64,000 bases of DNA from Brumimicrobium sp035497735 (GTDB taxonomy: Bacteria > Bacteroidota > Bacteroidia > Flavobacteriales_D > Crocinitomicaceae), in NCBI GenBank assembly GCA_035497735.1, contig DATJCX010000047.1:1-64000 (forward strand), given 5' to 3'. Of this stretch, positions 54,001-61,557 are shown one piece after another. A program made the translations under genes and the position numbers. The stretch's first letter is position 1, and each line of letters starts with the position of its first letter. The notes beneath the pieces were generated by a model. That model was not told the origin of the DNA and made no database searches. It saw only the letters and a program-made list of their open reading frames with translations.

Positions 54001-54201
54001 AAAGATGAGGCGAATAAAGCAGCACAAAAAGTCGTTGATGAAGCAGGTGATAATCCGCTTAAAAAGATTGCTGCTGAAGCGACAGCTAAAAAAATAAGAG
54101 AAGAAGGCGTAAATACGGCTAAGAAAATAGAAGATGAAGCAAAGAAGCGAGCGGATGATATCATGAAGCGAGCGCGAGAGGAAGCTGATAAAATCAATTA
54201 G
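51073..54201 (+). CDS. AsmA-family protein with long helical C-terminal tail
   Basis: 1042 residues. One membrane helix (about 15-38) anchors a very long periplasmic beta-rich region of the AsmA type, beginning KSLKADVAVGDFDLTIFSTF and with the C-terminal AsmA block (LKADLKWSIKELDIQ-like strands, FNAHFEFNDGKVNVKPYTVK). AsmA/TamB/YhdP-like proteins form grooves that move phospholipid between membranes. From about residue 905 the sequence changes to an uninterrupted Lys/Glu/Ala-rich helical tail of some 135 residues (for example EKVQEVKDTVKAVVDEKIED). The tail resembles apolipoprotein or LEA-type amphipathic helices. Confidence 0.85.
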   Translation: MTSTTNKKGKKFVKYSLIGLGITFFLLIISLILIPILYKDKIKEIALAEANKSLKADVAVGDFDLTIFSTFPKLKFVFDDVSVTGRDDFEGIKLVDLKSFEAKLDFWSIMDIENMNIRSIRLIDPNIHVKILENGVANYDIVKSNEELAEEDIDTTAVPFKLSLKYYEIQNANLIYDDLDTISPMFVELKGLNHSGKGDLTAEIIDFKTKTTLEDLVLIMDKTTRLDIKNLSLDGDGKLNELKSDFVVNTTIEELKYVEANSLKAELYNFTTKGDIGYTPELTDVKTKIGAEQLSLIMDGLTYLSKVKTDLDLDLLAEFSDKSSKFTLKENSLKLNALALSFDGFYEMLEDHDNIDMKLKADKTSFKDLLSLVPAFYHTGYESMVAKGSLDLKGFVKGRLDDKNYPAWDVGTKVTNASIVYPDVKASINNVNIIAGSTFPGGSDLDKMTVDVDQLKATFAGNSIDGNFYLKNPMSDPYMKAKLNANIDLATLDQVYPMEEKYKGKLMSDLAVDGRMSALENQDYEKFNASGTLRLQEFDYSDESLPAPVSVSNMLFEFSPKNLKLVELKAKMGVSDFSMDGEVKNYMGYLFKENEDLKGNFNFYSSYINVDEIMPPSAPTTESPLENQSEEASDAFLVPKNIDFSLNTVIDKMLYDGMEIKNIKGNVGLKNQEASLNNLNLQALGGSVGLSGKYNTVDVTKPKADLKWSIKELDIQQLASNFITIDYLAPIAKYAQGKISSDFEMSTSLTSDFAPIYNTLSGFGSLMSSKIELTGFEPLNKLADAINIDKLKKQTIDNFNAHFEFNDGKVNVKPYTVKLGNIKTTVGGTTSFEKDIDYTINMSIPKADLPKGIIDIAEQAIAKAKNIPGFKMKELPAEIPITAFITNKINSPIVKTNLKEKLMELGGDIKGAVTDLVDEKVQEVKDTVKAVVDEKIEDVKEQVSAEVEKRKQQVLDAAQKQADDIKSEAKNLANKTKDEANKAAQKVVDEAGDNPLKKIAAEATAKKIREEGVNTAKKIEDEAKKRADDIMKRAREEADKIN

Positions 54202-54416
54202 TTTTCAAAAGTAGCAACAGTGCTTGAATTGACATTCCTGCGGACTTTTTAGAAGGTCCGCTATTATGTGTCGTTTTTCGTACAAAGCCCTTATAAATTG
54301 AGCCCTTTTAGTGAAGTAAGCATGATTATAAAAGCTTCACTAGATATTCTTTTAAAATTGTTGATAACAACGTGGAAAACCCATTGTATTTAACGCATTT
54401 TTAGCATTAAATTTCG

Positions 54417-54424
54417 TATATTTG
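54417..54424 (+). promoter_or_regulatory. Candidate -7 element of gyrB
   Basis: TATATTTG, an exact consensus match, 58 bases before the gyrB ATG. No TTG at 19-20 bases. The 281-base gap between the AsmA-like gene and gyrB also contains an 8-bp inverted repeat (54309-54316 with 54335-54342). Confidence 0.5.
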
Positions 54425-54482
54425 TATATTGTCGATGTTCATTCGATAAAGAGGCTTAGTATATAAAAAATATTAGTAACAA

Positions 54483-56444
54483 ATGAGTGATATAGAAAAG
54501 AATAAAGAAGATTATTCAGCGGATAATATCCAGGTATTAGAAGGATTAGAGGCGGTTAGAAAACGTCCCGCGATGTATATTGGAGATGTTGGATTTAGAG
54601 GTTTACACCACCTTGTTTACGAGGTAGTTGATAACTCTATTGATGAGGCGATGGCTGGACATTGTGATACAATTACAGTAACGATTCTAGAAGGAAACTC
54701 AATCAAAGTTGAAGACAACGGTCGAGGTATTCCAACAGCAATGCATACAAAGGAGAAAAAGTCTGCTTTGGAGATTGTAATGACGGTACTTCACGCAGGT
54801 GGTAAATTCGATAAAGATACCTATAAGGTTTCTGGAGGACTACATGGTGTAGGAGTTTCGTGTGTGAATGCTTTATCTTCTCATTTATTAGCAGAAGTTC
54901 ACCGTGATGGAAAAATATTCCACCAAGAATACTCAGAAGGTAAACCATTATACCAAGTAAAAGAAATAGGAGATTCTGACAGAAATGGTACAATCATAAC
55001 ATTTACGCCAGATGCAACTATTTTTGATGAAGTAAAATACAACTATGATACTTTAAAGGCTAGAATGCGTGAGTTGGCTTTCTTAAATAAAGGAATTACC
55101 ATTCATTTATTAGACTTACGAGAATCTTCTAAAAATGAAAATGGAGAGACTATTAAAGAAACATTCCATTCAGAAATCGGATTAAAAGAATTCGTTCAGT
55201 ATGTGGATAGGTCTAGAGAGCAGTTAATTGAAGATGCAATTTACATGGAGGGAATTAAAGATGGAATTCCAGTGGAAATTGCAATGTTGTACAATACTTC
55301 TTATAATGAGAACATTCTTTCTTACGTAAACAATATTAATACCCATGAAGGAGGTACACATTTAACTGGATTCAGAAGAGGTTTAACAAATACACTTAAA
55401 AAATATGCTGATGACTCTGGTCTTTTAGCAAAAGAGAAAATTGAAATTGCAGGGGATGACTTCCGTGAAGGATTGACTGCGATTATTTCGATTAAAGTTC
55501 AAGAACCACAATTCGAAGGACAAACAAAAACGAAATTAGGAAATAGAGAGGTACAAGCGCCAGTTTCTCAGGCTGTATCTGAAATGTTAACGAATTACCT
55601 TGAAGAGAATCCAAATGACGCTAAAAGAATTGTTGAAAAAGTAATTCTTGCTGCGCGTGCGCGTCATGCTGCTCGTAAAGCACGTGAAATGGTGCAGCGT
55701 AAGAGCGTTATGGGAGGAAGTGGTTTACCCGGTAAACTTGCTGACTGTTCAGAAAAAGACCCAGCTTTATGTGAAGTATTCTTTGTCGAGGGGGATTCGG
55801 CAGGTGGAACTGCGAAACAAGGTCGTGACCGAAATTTCCAAGCTATTATGCCGTTGAGAGGTAAGATTTTGAACGTTGAGAAAGCAATGCAACACAAAAT
55901 CTTTGAAAACGAAGAGATTAAAAATATTTATACCGCATTGGGAGTTACGGTTGGAACTGAAGAAGATCCTAAAGCTTTAAATATTTCAAAATTAAGATAT
56001 CACAAGATTGTAATTATGACGGATGCTGACGTGGATGGTAGCCACATTGCAACGTTAATTCTTACTTTCTTCTTCCGTTACATGAAAGAGTTAATCGAAT
56101 TCGGATATATTTATATCGCTGCTCCACCATTATACTTGGTAAAAAGAGGTGCGAAACGTGAATATGCTTGGTCAGATGAACAACGTGATGAAATTATAAA
56201 CAGATTAAAAGGAAATGGTCCTGAATCTGCAGTAGACATTCAACGATATAAAGGTCTTGGAGAGATGAATGCTGAGCAATTATGGGATACAACTATGAAT
56301 CCTGAGCACAGAACATTAAGACAAATTACTATCGATAGCGCTGCTGAAGCAGATCAAGTTTTCTCTATGTTAATGGGAGACGATGTTCCGCCTCGTAGAG
56401 AGTTTATCGAAGCAAACGCTAAATATGCAAATGTTGATGCTTAA
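54483..56444 (+). CDS. gyrB: DNA gyrase subunit B
   Basis: 653 residues. The GHKL ATPase domain has YIGDVGFRGLHHLVYEVVDN, VEDNGRGIP and SGGLHGVGVSCVNAL; the TOPRIM domain has EGDSAGG from E436 and the metal site MTDADVDGSHI; the C-terminal domain has the QRYKGLGEMNAEQLWDTTM block, diagnostic of GyrB. With GyrA it introduces negative supercoils. The length fits the Bacteroidota form without the proteobacterial insert. A very strong terminator follows. No gyrase inhibitor resistance change can be judged by eye. Confidence 0.98.
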   Translation: MSDIEKNKEDYSADNIQVLEGLEAVRKRPAMYIGDVGFRGLHHLVYEVVDNSIDEAMAGHCDTITVTILEGNSIKVEDNGRGIPTAMHTKEKKSALEIVMTVLHAGGKFDKDTYKVSGGLHGVGVSCVNALSSHLLAEVHRDGKIFHQEYSEGKPLYQVKEIGDSDRNGTIITFTPDATIFDEVKYNYDTLKARMRELAFLNKGITIHLLDLRESSKNENGETIKETFHSEIGLKEFVQYVDRSREQLIEDAIYMEGIKDGIPVEIAMLYNTSYNENILSYVNNINTHEGGTHLTGFRRGLTNTLKKYADDSGLLAKEKIEIAGDDFREGLTAIISIKVQEPQFEGQTKTKLGNREVQAPVSQAVSEMLTNYLEENPNDAKRIVEKVILAARARHAARKAREMVQRKSVMGGSGLPGKLADCSEKDPALCEVFFVEGDSAGGTAKQGRDRNFQAIMPLRGKILNVEKAMQHKIFENEEIKNIYTALGVTVGTEEDPKALNISKLRYHKIVIMTDADVDGSHIATLILTFFFRYMKELIEFGYIYIAAPPLYLVKRGAKREYAWSDEQRDEIINRLKGNGPESAVDIQRYKGLGEMNAEQLWDTTMNPEHRTLRQITIDSAAEADQVFSMLMGDDVPPRREFIEANAKYANVDA

Positions 56445-56466
56445 TTAATATCTCGGTTATCTATAA

Positions 56467-56494
56467 AAAAAGGCTGTCAATTGACAGCCTTTTT
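56467..56494. terminator. Bidirectional terminator between gyrB and an FKBP gene
   Basis: A perfect 28-base palindrome: 56467-56480 pairs with 56481-56494 (half-site AAAAAGGCTGTCAA). The A and T runs on both sides let it end transcripts from both convergent genes. Confidence 0.9.
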
Positions 56495-56535
56495 CGTTGG
56501 TAAATGTTTTGTTGCTAATAAACTAGCATCCTAAC

Positions 56536-56988
56536 TTAATGTATATCTACAACTCCAATTCTATATCGTAATATTGAATTTTTAGGAATTAATTCTGTTG
56601 TTCTATCTCCGTATCCTAATTGTGGAGGAATGATAATCTCCATTCTACCGCCTTTCTTCAGCATCATTAAAGCATCTTGCCAACCAACTATTAGGTTTTG
56701 TACTGGATGCGTGATAGGATCATCTTCCTGTATAGACTGAAAAGAATTTCCGTTTAATAGATAGCCTGTGTAGTAGAATGTAACTTCATCTTTGTAACTC
56801 ACATAATCCTCACCCTCGCCTTCATCAATAATGGTATAATACATTCCATCTTCTGTTTTCTCCATTGACACATTTACAGAATCTAAATAGTGTTGAATTT
56901 CTTTGTCAAAGTTTTCAAGGTCTTTTGAACTATATGTTTCACAACTTAAAAAGAGGAGTGAGGCAACGAAAAAAATAAAATACTTCAT
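56536..56988 (-). CDS. FKBP-type peptidyl-prolyl isomerase lipoprotein
   Basis: 150 residues with a lipoprotein signal (FFVASLLFLSC, Cys16). A single FKBP domain has VTFYYTGYLLNGNSF, LIVGWQDALMMLKKGGRMEI and PPQLGYGDRTTELIPKNSIL, with the pocket Trp kept. It should assist folding in the periplasm. The TraB-like gene upstream on the same strand ends two bases before its start, and the following methyltransferase gene is also close, so all belong to one operon. Confidence 0.9.
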   Translation of the reverse strand: MKYFIFFVASLLFLSCETYSSKDLENFDKEIQHYLDSVNVSMEKTEDGMYYTIIDEGEGEDYVSYKDEVTFYYTGYLLNGNSFQSIQEDDPITHPVQNLIVGWQDALMMLKKGGRMEIIIPPQLGYGDRTTELIPKNSILRYRIGVVDIH

Positions 56989-56990
56989 GC

Positions 56991-57848
56991 TTATAATTTA
57001 ACAGGCGTTAATGTATAACCTTTTTGACGCAACAATTCAACAACACCATTTGGTCCACCTAAATGTGCAGCGCCAACAGCGATAAATGCTTTGTTTTTCT
57101 TTATAATTTTCTGAATCGGCTTAATCCAATTCATATTTCTATTCGTTAACATTTCTTCTTCAAATTCTTCAGAACTCATAGCAGATTTTGTTGTGAATTC
57201 ATATATTTTTTCAATATCTTGACTTAAGTAAACATCAATCAACTGCATCGTTTCACTGTGATCTACATTTCCACGAATAGTTTCCATTATCATATTTACC
57301 TGGTCTTCATTTTTTAAGTTGGTCAAAAATCCAATTTGCTCTTCAATCGTTTCTAATCCAACGATTTCTAATTTTTCTTGTCTTGCAATTTGCTCTAATG
57401 ACATTTCGTAGCTTTCTGGATTTTCCCCGAATTGCTCCTTTGTAAATAATTGTAATAAAACAAAAGGTTTCATTTTGGAAAAAGAAGCACGCATTTTTGT
57501 TTCATCATATCCTAAATGTTCTTCCGTGTAGATAAATAATGAGTCCAATTGTTCCGCTGTAAATATGTCAAACAGACTGCCTTCTTCTAGCATCATCAAC
57601 GGAATCGCTTTCATTTGTTCTGATAGTCCGCCTATTTCCATCACTAACATTTCTGAATTCCTTACCTTTTCTTTTAAACTTTCAGGAAATAGGAAGTTTT
57701 CCTTTGGTATTAAGTGCATTGTTCCAAATAGATAAGAAGGTGATTTCACCTTTTTTCCGGTAATCTCAAATAAAATCCCAGAATCTTGTGCATTTCCAAA
57801 TGGAATGATAAATGCTGTAATTAATAAAAGTAAGAGTGTTTTTTTCAT
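56991..57848 (-). CDS. TraB/GumN-family protein
   Basis: 285 residues with a signal peptide (LLLLLITAFIIPFGNAQ). The two signature GX2H-type motifs are present at the ends: LFGTMHLIPKENF near residue 42 and VGAAHLGGPNGVV near 258, along with a conserved Glu (EIGG). The TraB/PrgY/GumN fold is thought to be a metalloprotease-like or chelatase-like domain (Tiki relatives). Bacterial members are exported or membrane-bound with unknown substrates. One base separates it from the methyltransferase gene upstream. Confidence 0.88.
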   Translation of the reverse strand: MKKTLLLLLITAFIIPFGNAQDSGILFEITGKKVKSPSYLFGTMHLIPKENFLFPESLKEKVRNSEMLVMEIGGLSEQMKAIPLMMLEEGSLFDIFTAEQLDSLFIYTEEHLGYDETKMRASFSKMKPFVLLQLFTKEQFGENPESYEMSLEQIARQEKLEIVGLETIEEQIGFLTNLKNEDQVNMIMETIRGNVDHSETMQLIDVYLSQDIEKIYEFTTKSAMSSEEFEEEMLTNRNMNWIKPIQKIIKKNKAFIAVGAAHLGGPNGVVELLRQKGYTLTPVKL

Positions 57849-57849
57849 T

Positions 57850-58566
57850 TTAGTTTTGTTTTTTTAATTGAATTAAAAATGAGTTCTCTTCATTGAGTAG
57901 AATCTCAGCTTTTAATCCTGCTTCTTCAGCAAATTTAATAAAATTATTTTCGTCCAAATAAAGCCACTTAAACCAACCGCTTTCAACGTTTTTATATTTC
58001 ATGTTAAAATTGAATTCACCATAGTATCTCGTATTCAAGTCAACCCATAACCCGCCATCTTCATCTTCGAAAATGTCATATACATCTGTTGATTCTGCTA
58101 AGATACTTCCACTGTCATTCAATAAACTTGCCAAATGTTTTAGAAAAGGCACAACACCATCAAAATCTTCGGAAAGACCAATTCCATTCATCATCAATAG
58201 AATTGTATCGTATTTTCCATCATTAAAATTTAAAATAGGAGTAAGGTAATGTTTCCCCGCTGGCAATTCCTTTATCAAATAGCGATGAGCGTTTGGACTA
58301 ACTTCGACAGTTGTCACATCAAACCCTTTGTCCAATAGATATTTGGTATGTGGTCCAGCTGCAGCTCCAACATCTAGAATTTTCCCTTCGCAATATTCCA
58401 TTGCTTTTTTCTCGATAGTTGGGAAGTCCTTATATTTTCTAAAAAGATAATCTACAGGAATAAAATCATCTTCCATAATGTCGCATTCGACAATAATATC
58501 AATCGGATTATCATTCAAATAATAATCCCAAATCGCCATTCCAATTGGGTCTTTAGTTGCTTCCAT
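57850..58566 (-). CDS. Class I SAM-dependent methyltransferase
   Basis: 238 residues. The SAM-binding core is present as motif I GKILDVGAAAGPHTKYLLDK, an acidic residue at the end of strand 2 (VTTVEVSPNA), and motif IV-like YDTILLMMNGIGL. There is no signal peptide, so it is cytoplasmic. The substrate cannot be predicted. Its start codon shares a base with the stop of the upstream pRiA4b ORF-3-like gene (TAATG), so translation is likely coupled, and the TraB gene follows one base after its stop. Confidence 0.88.
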   Translation of the reverse strand: MEATKDPIGMAIWDYYLNDNPIDIIVECDIMEDDFIPVDYLFRKYKDFPTIEKKAMEYCEGKILDVGAAAGPHTKYLLDKGFDVTTVEVSPNAHRYLIKELPAGKHYLTPILNFNDGKYDTILLMMNGIGLSEDFDGVVPFLKHLASLLNDSGSILAESTDVYDIFEDEDGGLWVDLNTRYYGEFNFNMKYKNVESGWFKWLYLDENNFIKFAEEAGLKAEILLNEENSFLIQLKKQN

Positions 58567-59144
58567 TAATAGTCAAATTCTCCGCCACCTATATCGTCAT
58601 CATAAAATTGATCATCGTCAAAACCGAGGTCATCATCATAGTCATCATCGTAACCATTCAGGTCAAAAGGATCTTCATCAGTTCCTTCAAAGCTAAAGTT
58701 GTCACGATTTGGACCAGTTTCTTTCATTTCCTCTGGAATTTCTCCAATTGCTAAAGCGATTTCTGGCTCAGTAATTTCATCAGGTAATATCTCGCTTAAT
58801 TCGATTAGGAAAATCCACATCGATAGAAAGTCGTGAATTAGTATATATCTCTGCTCTGTAGAATCAATTCTTTCATTGATTTTCACATTACGCATTTCCA
58901 AAGGAGATTCATCATCTCCATAAGCGCTATCAAAAGACATGTCCAATAAAGATATTTCCTCTCCTTTATCCCATTCCTCATCACTCACGAAAAAAGATGC
59001 CATTTGGTCGTCTGTTAAGCCAAAAGCCTTGATAATCGTGCGATAAAACACTTCGAAATTGGCATCGTCCCTGATTTTTATATCTCTAAATACTTCTAAA
59101 TCACCGGCGCTGTCAAATAATACTCTAAACTTTAGTGTAGCCAT
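58566..59144 (-). CDS. pRiA4b ORF-3-like protein with an Asp-rich tail
   Basis: 192 residues. The first 110 or so match the plasmid pRiA4b ORF-3 / IS1096 TnpR-like domain (KFRVLFDSAGDLEVFRDIKI, FEVFYRTIIKAFGLTDDQM, ASFFVSDEEWDKGEEISL), found both on mobile elements and in chromosomal operons, function unknown. The final 35 residues are strikingly acidic (YDDDYDDDLGFDDDQFYDDD), which could bind divalent ions or basic partners. It is translationally coupled to the methyltransferase and follows the CCA-adding enzyme gene by 27 bases. Confidence 0.82.
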   Translation of the reverse strand: MATLKFRVLFDSAGDLEVFRDIKIRDDANFEVFYRTIIKAFGLTDDQMASFFVSDEEWDKGEEISLLDMSFDSAYGDDESPLEMRNVKINERIDSTEQRYILIHDFLSMWIFLIELSEILPDEITEPEIALAIGEIPEEMKETGPNRDNFSFEGTDEDPFDLNGYDDDYDDDLGFDDDQFYDDDIGGGEFDY

Positions 59145-59171
59145 TTGCTTCTAAAAAATTAAATAAACATC

Positions 59172-60599
59172 CTAAGATAATGGTTTTCTCAACTCCAAGC
59201 CCAATTCTTGTCCTAATTTCAACATCATTTCATACGCTTGATCGTAATCATTTTCTATCTCTCCTTCTAAAATAGCATCTTTTATTCTGCTTTTTATTGT
59301 GCCAATTTCACTTCTGGGGTTAATATCAAATACTTTCATGATAACTGCACCGTCGATAGGAGGCTGGAAGTTTCTAACTTGGTCCTTTTCTTCAACAGTT
59401 TTTAATTTCTCCTTGACAAGTAAGAAGTTCTTTTTGTAGCGCTTTACCTTTAATTCATTTTTAGAGGTAATGTCTGCATCACACAATGTCATTAAATCAT
59501 CAACATCATCACCTGCCTCGTTTAAAAGTCGTCTAACTGCCGAATCTGTTACATCACCGTGTATTAATGAAATAGGTCTTAAATGCAGGCGAACTAGCTT
59601 TTGAACATATCGCATCTTTGCATCAAGTGGAAGTTTGAGTCTTGCGAATATTTTCGGAACCATTTTCGCTCCTAAATCTTCGTGTCCATGGAAGGTCCAG
59701 CCTATATTTTTATTGTATCTTTTGGTAGGTGCTTTTGCAATATCATGCAAGATGGCTGCCCATCTCAACCACAAGTTATCTGTTTCTTCTGAGATATTAT
59801 CTAGTACTTCTAAGGTGTGGTAGAAATTGTCTTTATGAGAATGACCATTTATCGTTTCTACCCCTTGAAGATTGACTAGTTCTGGAAAAAACTGATGTAA
59901 TAATTGCGTTGAATTAAGCAGTTTAAAGCCTCTTGATGGTTTGTCGCTTAAAATTATCTTGTTTAATTCTTCTGAAATTCTTTCTGCCGATATAATGGAT
60001 AAGCGTTCTGCGTTTTCCTTGATAGCCTCCAAACTTTTGTTTTCAATTTTGAAATCTAATTGTGTTGCAAAGCGTATAGCTCTTAACATTCTTAGAGGAT
60101 CGTCGGAATAAGTAATGCTAGGATCTAATGGTGTGCGAATTATTCCGTTTTCTAAGTCCACTATTCCGTTAAATGGATCTATCAGGTCTCCGAAATTGTC
60201 TGCATGTAAACTTAAAGCTAAGGCATTTATCGTAAAATCTCTTCTGTTTTGATCATCAGCTAAACTTCCATCTTCTATAATAGGCTTCCGTGAATCACGG
60301 TTGTAAGATTCTTTTCTTGCACCTACAAATTCCACATCTAAATCTTTATATACAAAATGAGCTGTACCAAATGACTTAAAAGTCGATACTTTTTTCACTC
60401 TTAGTTTGGCAGCTACTTTTTCTGCTAACGCTAATCCGTTTCCAACGACAACAATGTCTATGTCTTTAGAAGGTCGCCCAAGTATTAAGTCTCGAACAAA
60501 ACCACCAATGACATAAGACTCTAATCCTTCCTCAGTAACTATTTCTCGAGCTACTTTAAAAACAGGGTGGGTTAATTTTTCTTTATAATTTAACTTCAT
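59172..60599 (-). CDS. cca: CCA-adding enzyme / tRNA nucleotidyltransferase with HD domain
   Basis: 475 residues. The class II nucleotidyltransferase head has GGFVRDLILGRPSKDIDIVV (metal Asp pair), RRDFTINALA and DPLRMLRAIRFATQLDF, then a helical tRNA-binding region and an HD domain (WAAILHDIAKAP, about residue 285). The enzyme builds or repairs the 3' CCA end of tRNA; the HD domain may add phosphatase or phosphodiesterase activity. A promoter with both elements at correct spacing lies immediately before the start, leaving hardly any leader. It heads a likely operon running down to the FKBP gene. Confidence 0.94.
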   Translation of the reverse strand: MKLNYKEKLTHPVFKVAREIVTEEGLESYVIGGFVRDLILGRPSKDIDIVVVGNGLALAEKVAAKLRVKKVSTFKSFGTAHFVYKDLDVEFVGARKESYNRDSRKPIIEDGSLADDQNRRDFTINALALSLHADNFGDLIDPFNGIVDLENGIIRTPLDPSITYSDDPLRMLRAIRFATQLDFKIENKSLEAIKENAERLSIISAERISEELNKIILSDKPSRGFKLLNSTQLLHQFFPELVNLQGVETINGHSHKDNFYHTLEVLDNISEETDNLWLRWAAILHDIAKAPTKRYNKNIGWTFHGHEDLGAKMVPKIFARLKLPLDAKMRYVQKLVRLHLRPISLIHGDVTDSAVRRLLNEAGDDVDDLMTLCDADITSKNELKVKRYKKNFLLVKEKLKTVEEKDQVRNFQPPIDGAVIMKVFDINPRSEIGTIKSRIKDAILEGEIENDYDQAYEMMLKLGQELGLELRKPLS

Positions 60600-60607
60600 T
60601 CTAGGTG

Positions 60608-60638
60608 CAAATATACTTGACTTTTATAAAAAGTTCAA
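60608..60638 (-). promoter_or_regulatory. Promoter of the CCA-adding enzyme operon
   Basis: On the minus strand TTG (60636-60638), exactly 20 bases, then TATATTTG (60608-60615), a full match to both Bacteroidota elements. Only eight bases separate the -7 box from the ATG. Confidence 0.75.
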
Positions 60639-60641
60639 GCT

Positions 60642-61499
60642 TTATTTTTTTATCCAACCATAAACTCCCTTATTGGTGAAGTTGGTGTAATTTAATACGG
60701 AGCTTTGTTCCTCCGCTATTCCATTAAAAAAGAGAACGAAAAGCCAATCTCCTTCATCATTTAATATCTTATAAAGCGCTCCTTCATTGTAATGAATAAT
60801 CAGATTTGAATGCGTCCAACCTAAAAAAGCGTCTTTTTCTACAACTGCAGGTGACCATCTTAATTCCGTTCTTTTTGTTAAAACATGATACTCTTTTTTA
60901 TGTATCGCTGTTTCCGGGAAAAAAGGTCCAACCATATCTCCGGCATCCCTTCCAACGAAGAACCTATCGCTCACTTGTAGCGTTCCATTCAATTGTCTTA
61001 TTTTGAAAATGTTGTGACTTGCACTTCTACAGCATGGATATTTGTGAGTGAATAATACTAATTCTTGATTGTGAGGATTGACTTTGTAGGCCAATAATTT
61101 TCCTACTTCACTAAAAAGCAGTCTTTCATTTCTTTTCTTAGAAACATCGTAAATCTCTACATATTCCAATTCATCATTGAAGTTTTTAAACCCAAAGAAT
61201 ATTAAGACAGGTTCAGCATTTTCTTTGAATCTAATATAATGCCACTGTGAACTATAATTCTTCCAATATTCTTCAAAACTATTGGTGGTAACAGTAAACT
61301 CATGCGTTAATTCATCGTAGGAGTGGAGCGTTTTAACTTTTTCCCTGATGCTATTTTCTTTCCATAAAATATTATCAAAATCATCTTGCGCTTCACCAAT
61401 AAAAACATGATAAGGAATATCCACCAAAGTCGGGTCAACCTGCGCAGCGATAGGAAAGATAATTGATAAAACGGAAAGTATAATAAAAGTCTTTTTCAT
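60642..61499 (-). CDS. Exported protein of unknown function
   Basis: 285 residues with a signal peptide (MKKTFIILSVLSIIFPIAAQ). The mature part is beta-rich with scattered aromatic residues (YKVNPHNQELVLFTHKYPCC, FNIFKIRQLNGTLQVSDRF-like strands) and ends in a short SH3-like segment (GALYKILNDEGDWLFVLFF, VYGWIKK), which may be a bacterial SH3 domain. I do not recognise the family. It lies between clpC and the CCA gene on the same strand, with a terminator on the clpC side and the CCA promoter in front of the next gene, so it is probably a single-gene unit. Confidence 0.72.
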   Translation of the reverse strand: MKKTFIILSVLSIIFPIAAQVDPTLVDIPYHVFIGEAQDDFDNILWKENSIREKVKTLHSYDELTHEFTVTTNSFEEYWKNYSSQWHYIRFKENAEPVLIFFGFKNFNDELEYVEIYDVSKKRNERLLFSEVGKLLAYKVNPHNQELVLFTHKYPCCRSASHNIFKIRQLNGTLQVSDRFFVGRDAGDMVGPFFPETAIHKKEYHVLTKRTELRWSPAVVEKDAFLGWTHSNLIIHYNEGALYKILNDEGDWLFVLFFNGIAEEQSSVLNYTNFTNKGVYGWIKK

Positions 61500-61509
61500 A
61501 TTTAAAAAT

Positions 61510-61539
61510 ATAAAAGGGAGCTATTAAACTCCCTTTTAT
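61510..61539 (-). terminator. Intrinsic terminator of clpC
   Basis: An 11-base stem (61510-61520 with 61529-61539) with an eight-base loop and a T-rich run on the minus strand, starting 18 bases past the clpC stop. Confidence 0.8.
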
Positions 61540-61557
61540 CTTGAAAAGTTATATCAT

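Noticed and set aside
53583..54197. 204-codon minus-strand frame opposite the AsmA tail
   Set aside because: A Ser/Phe-rich mirror of the Lys/Glu/Ala helical tail, with no start signal or homology pattern.
54240..54261. Terminator hairpin after the AsmA-like gene
   Set aside because: A stem is present (GCGGAC...GTCCGC) but no T tract follows, so I do not call it.
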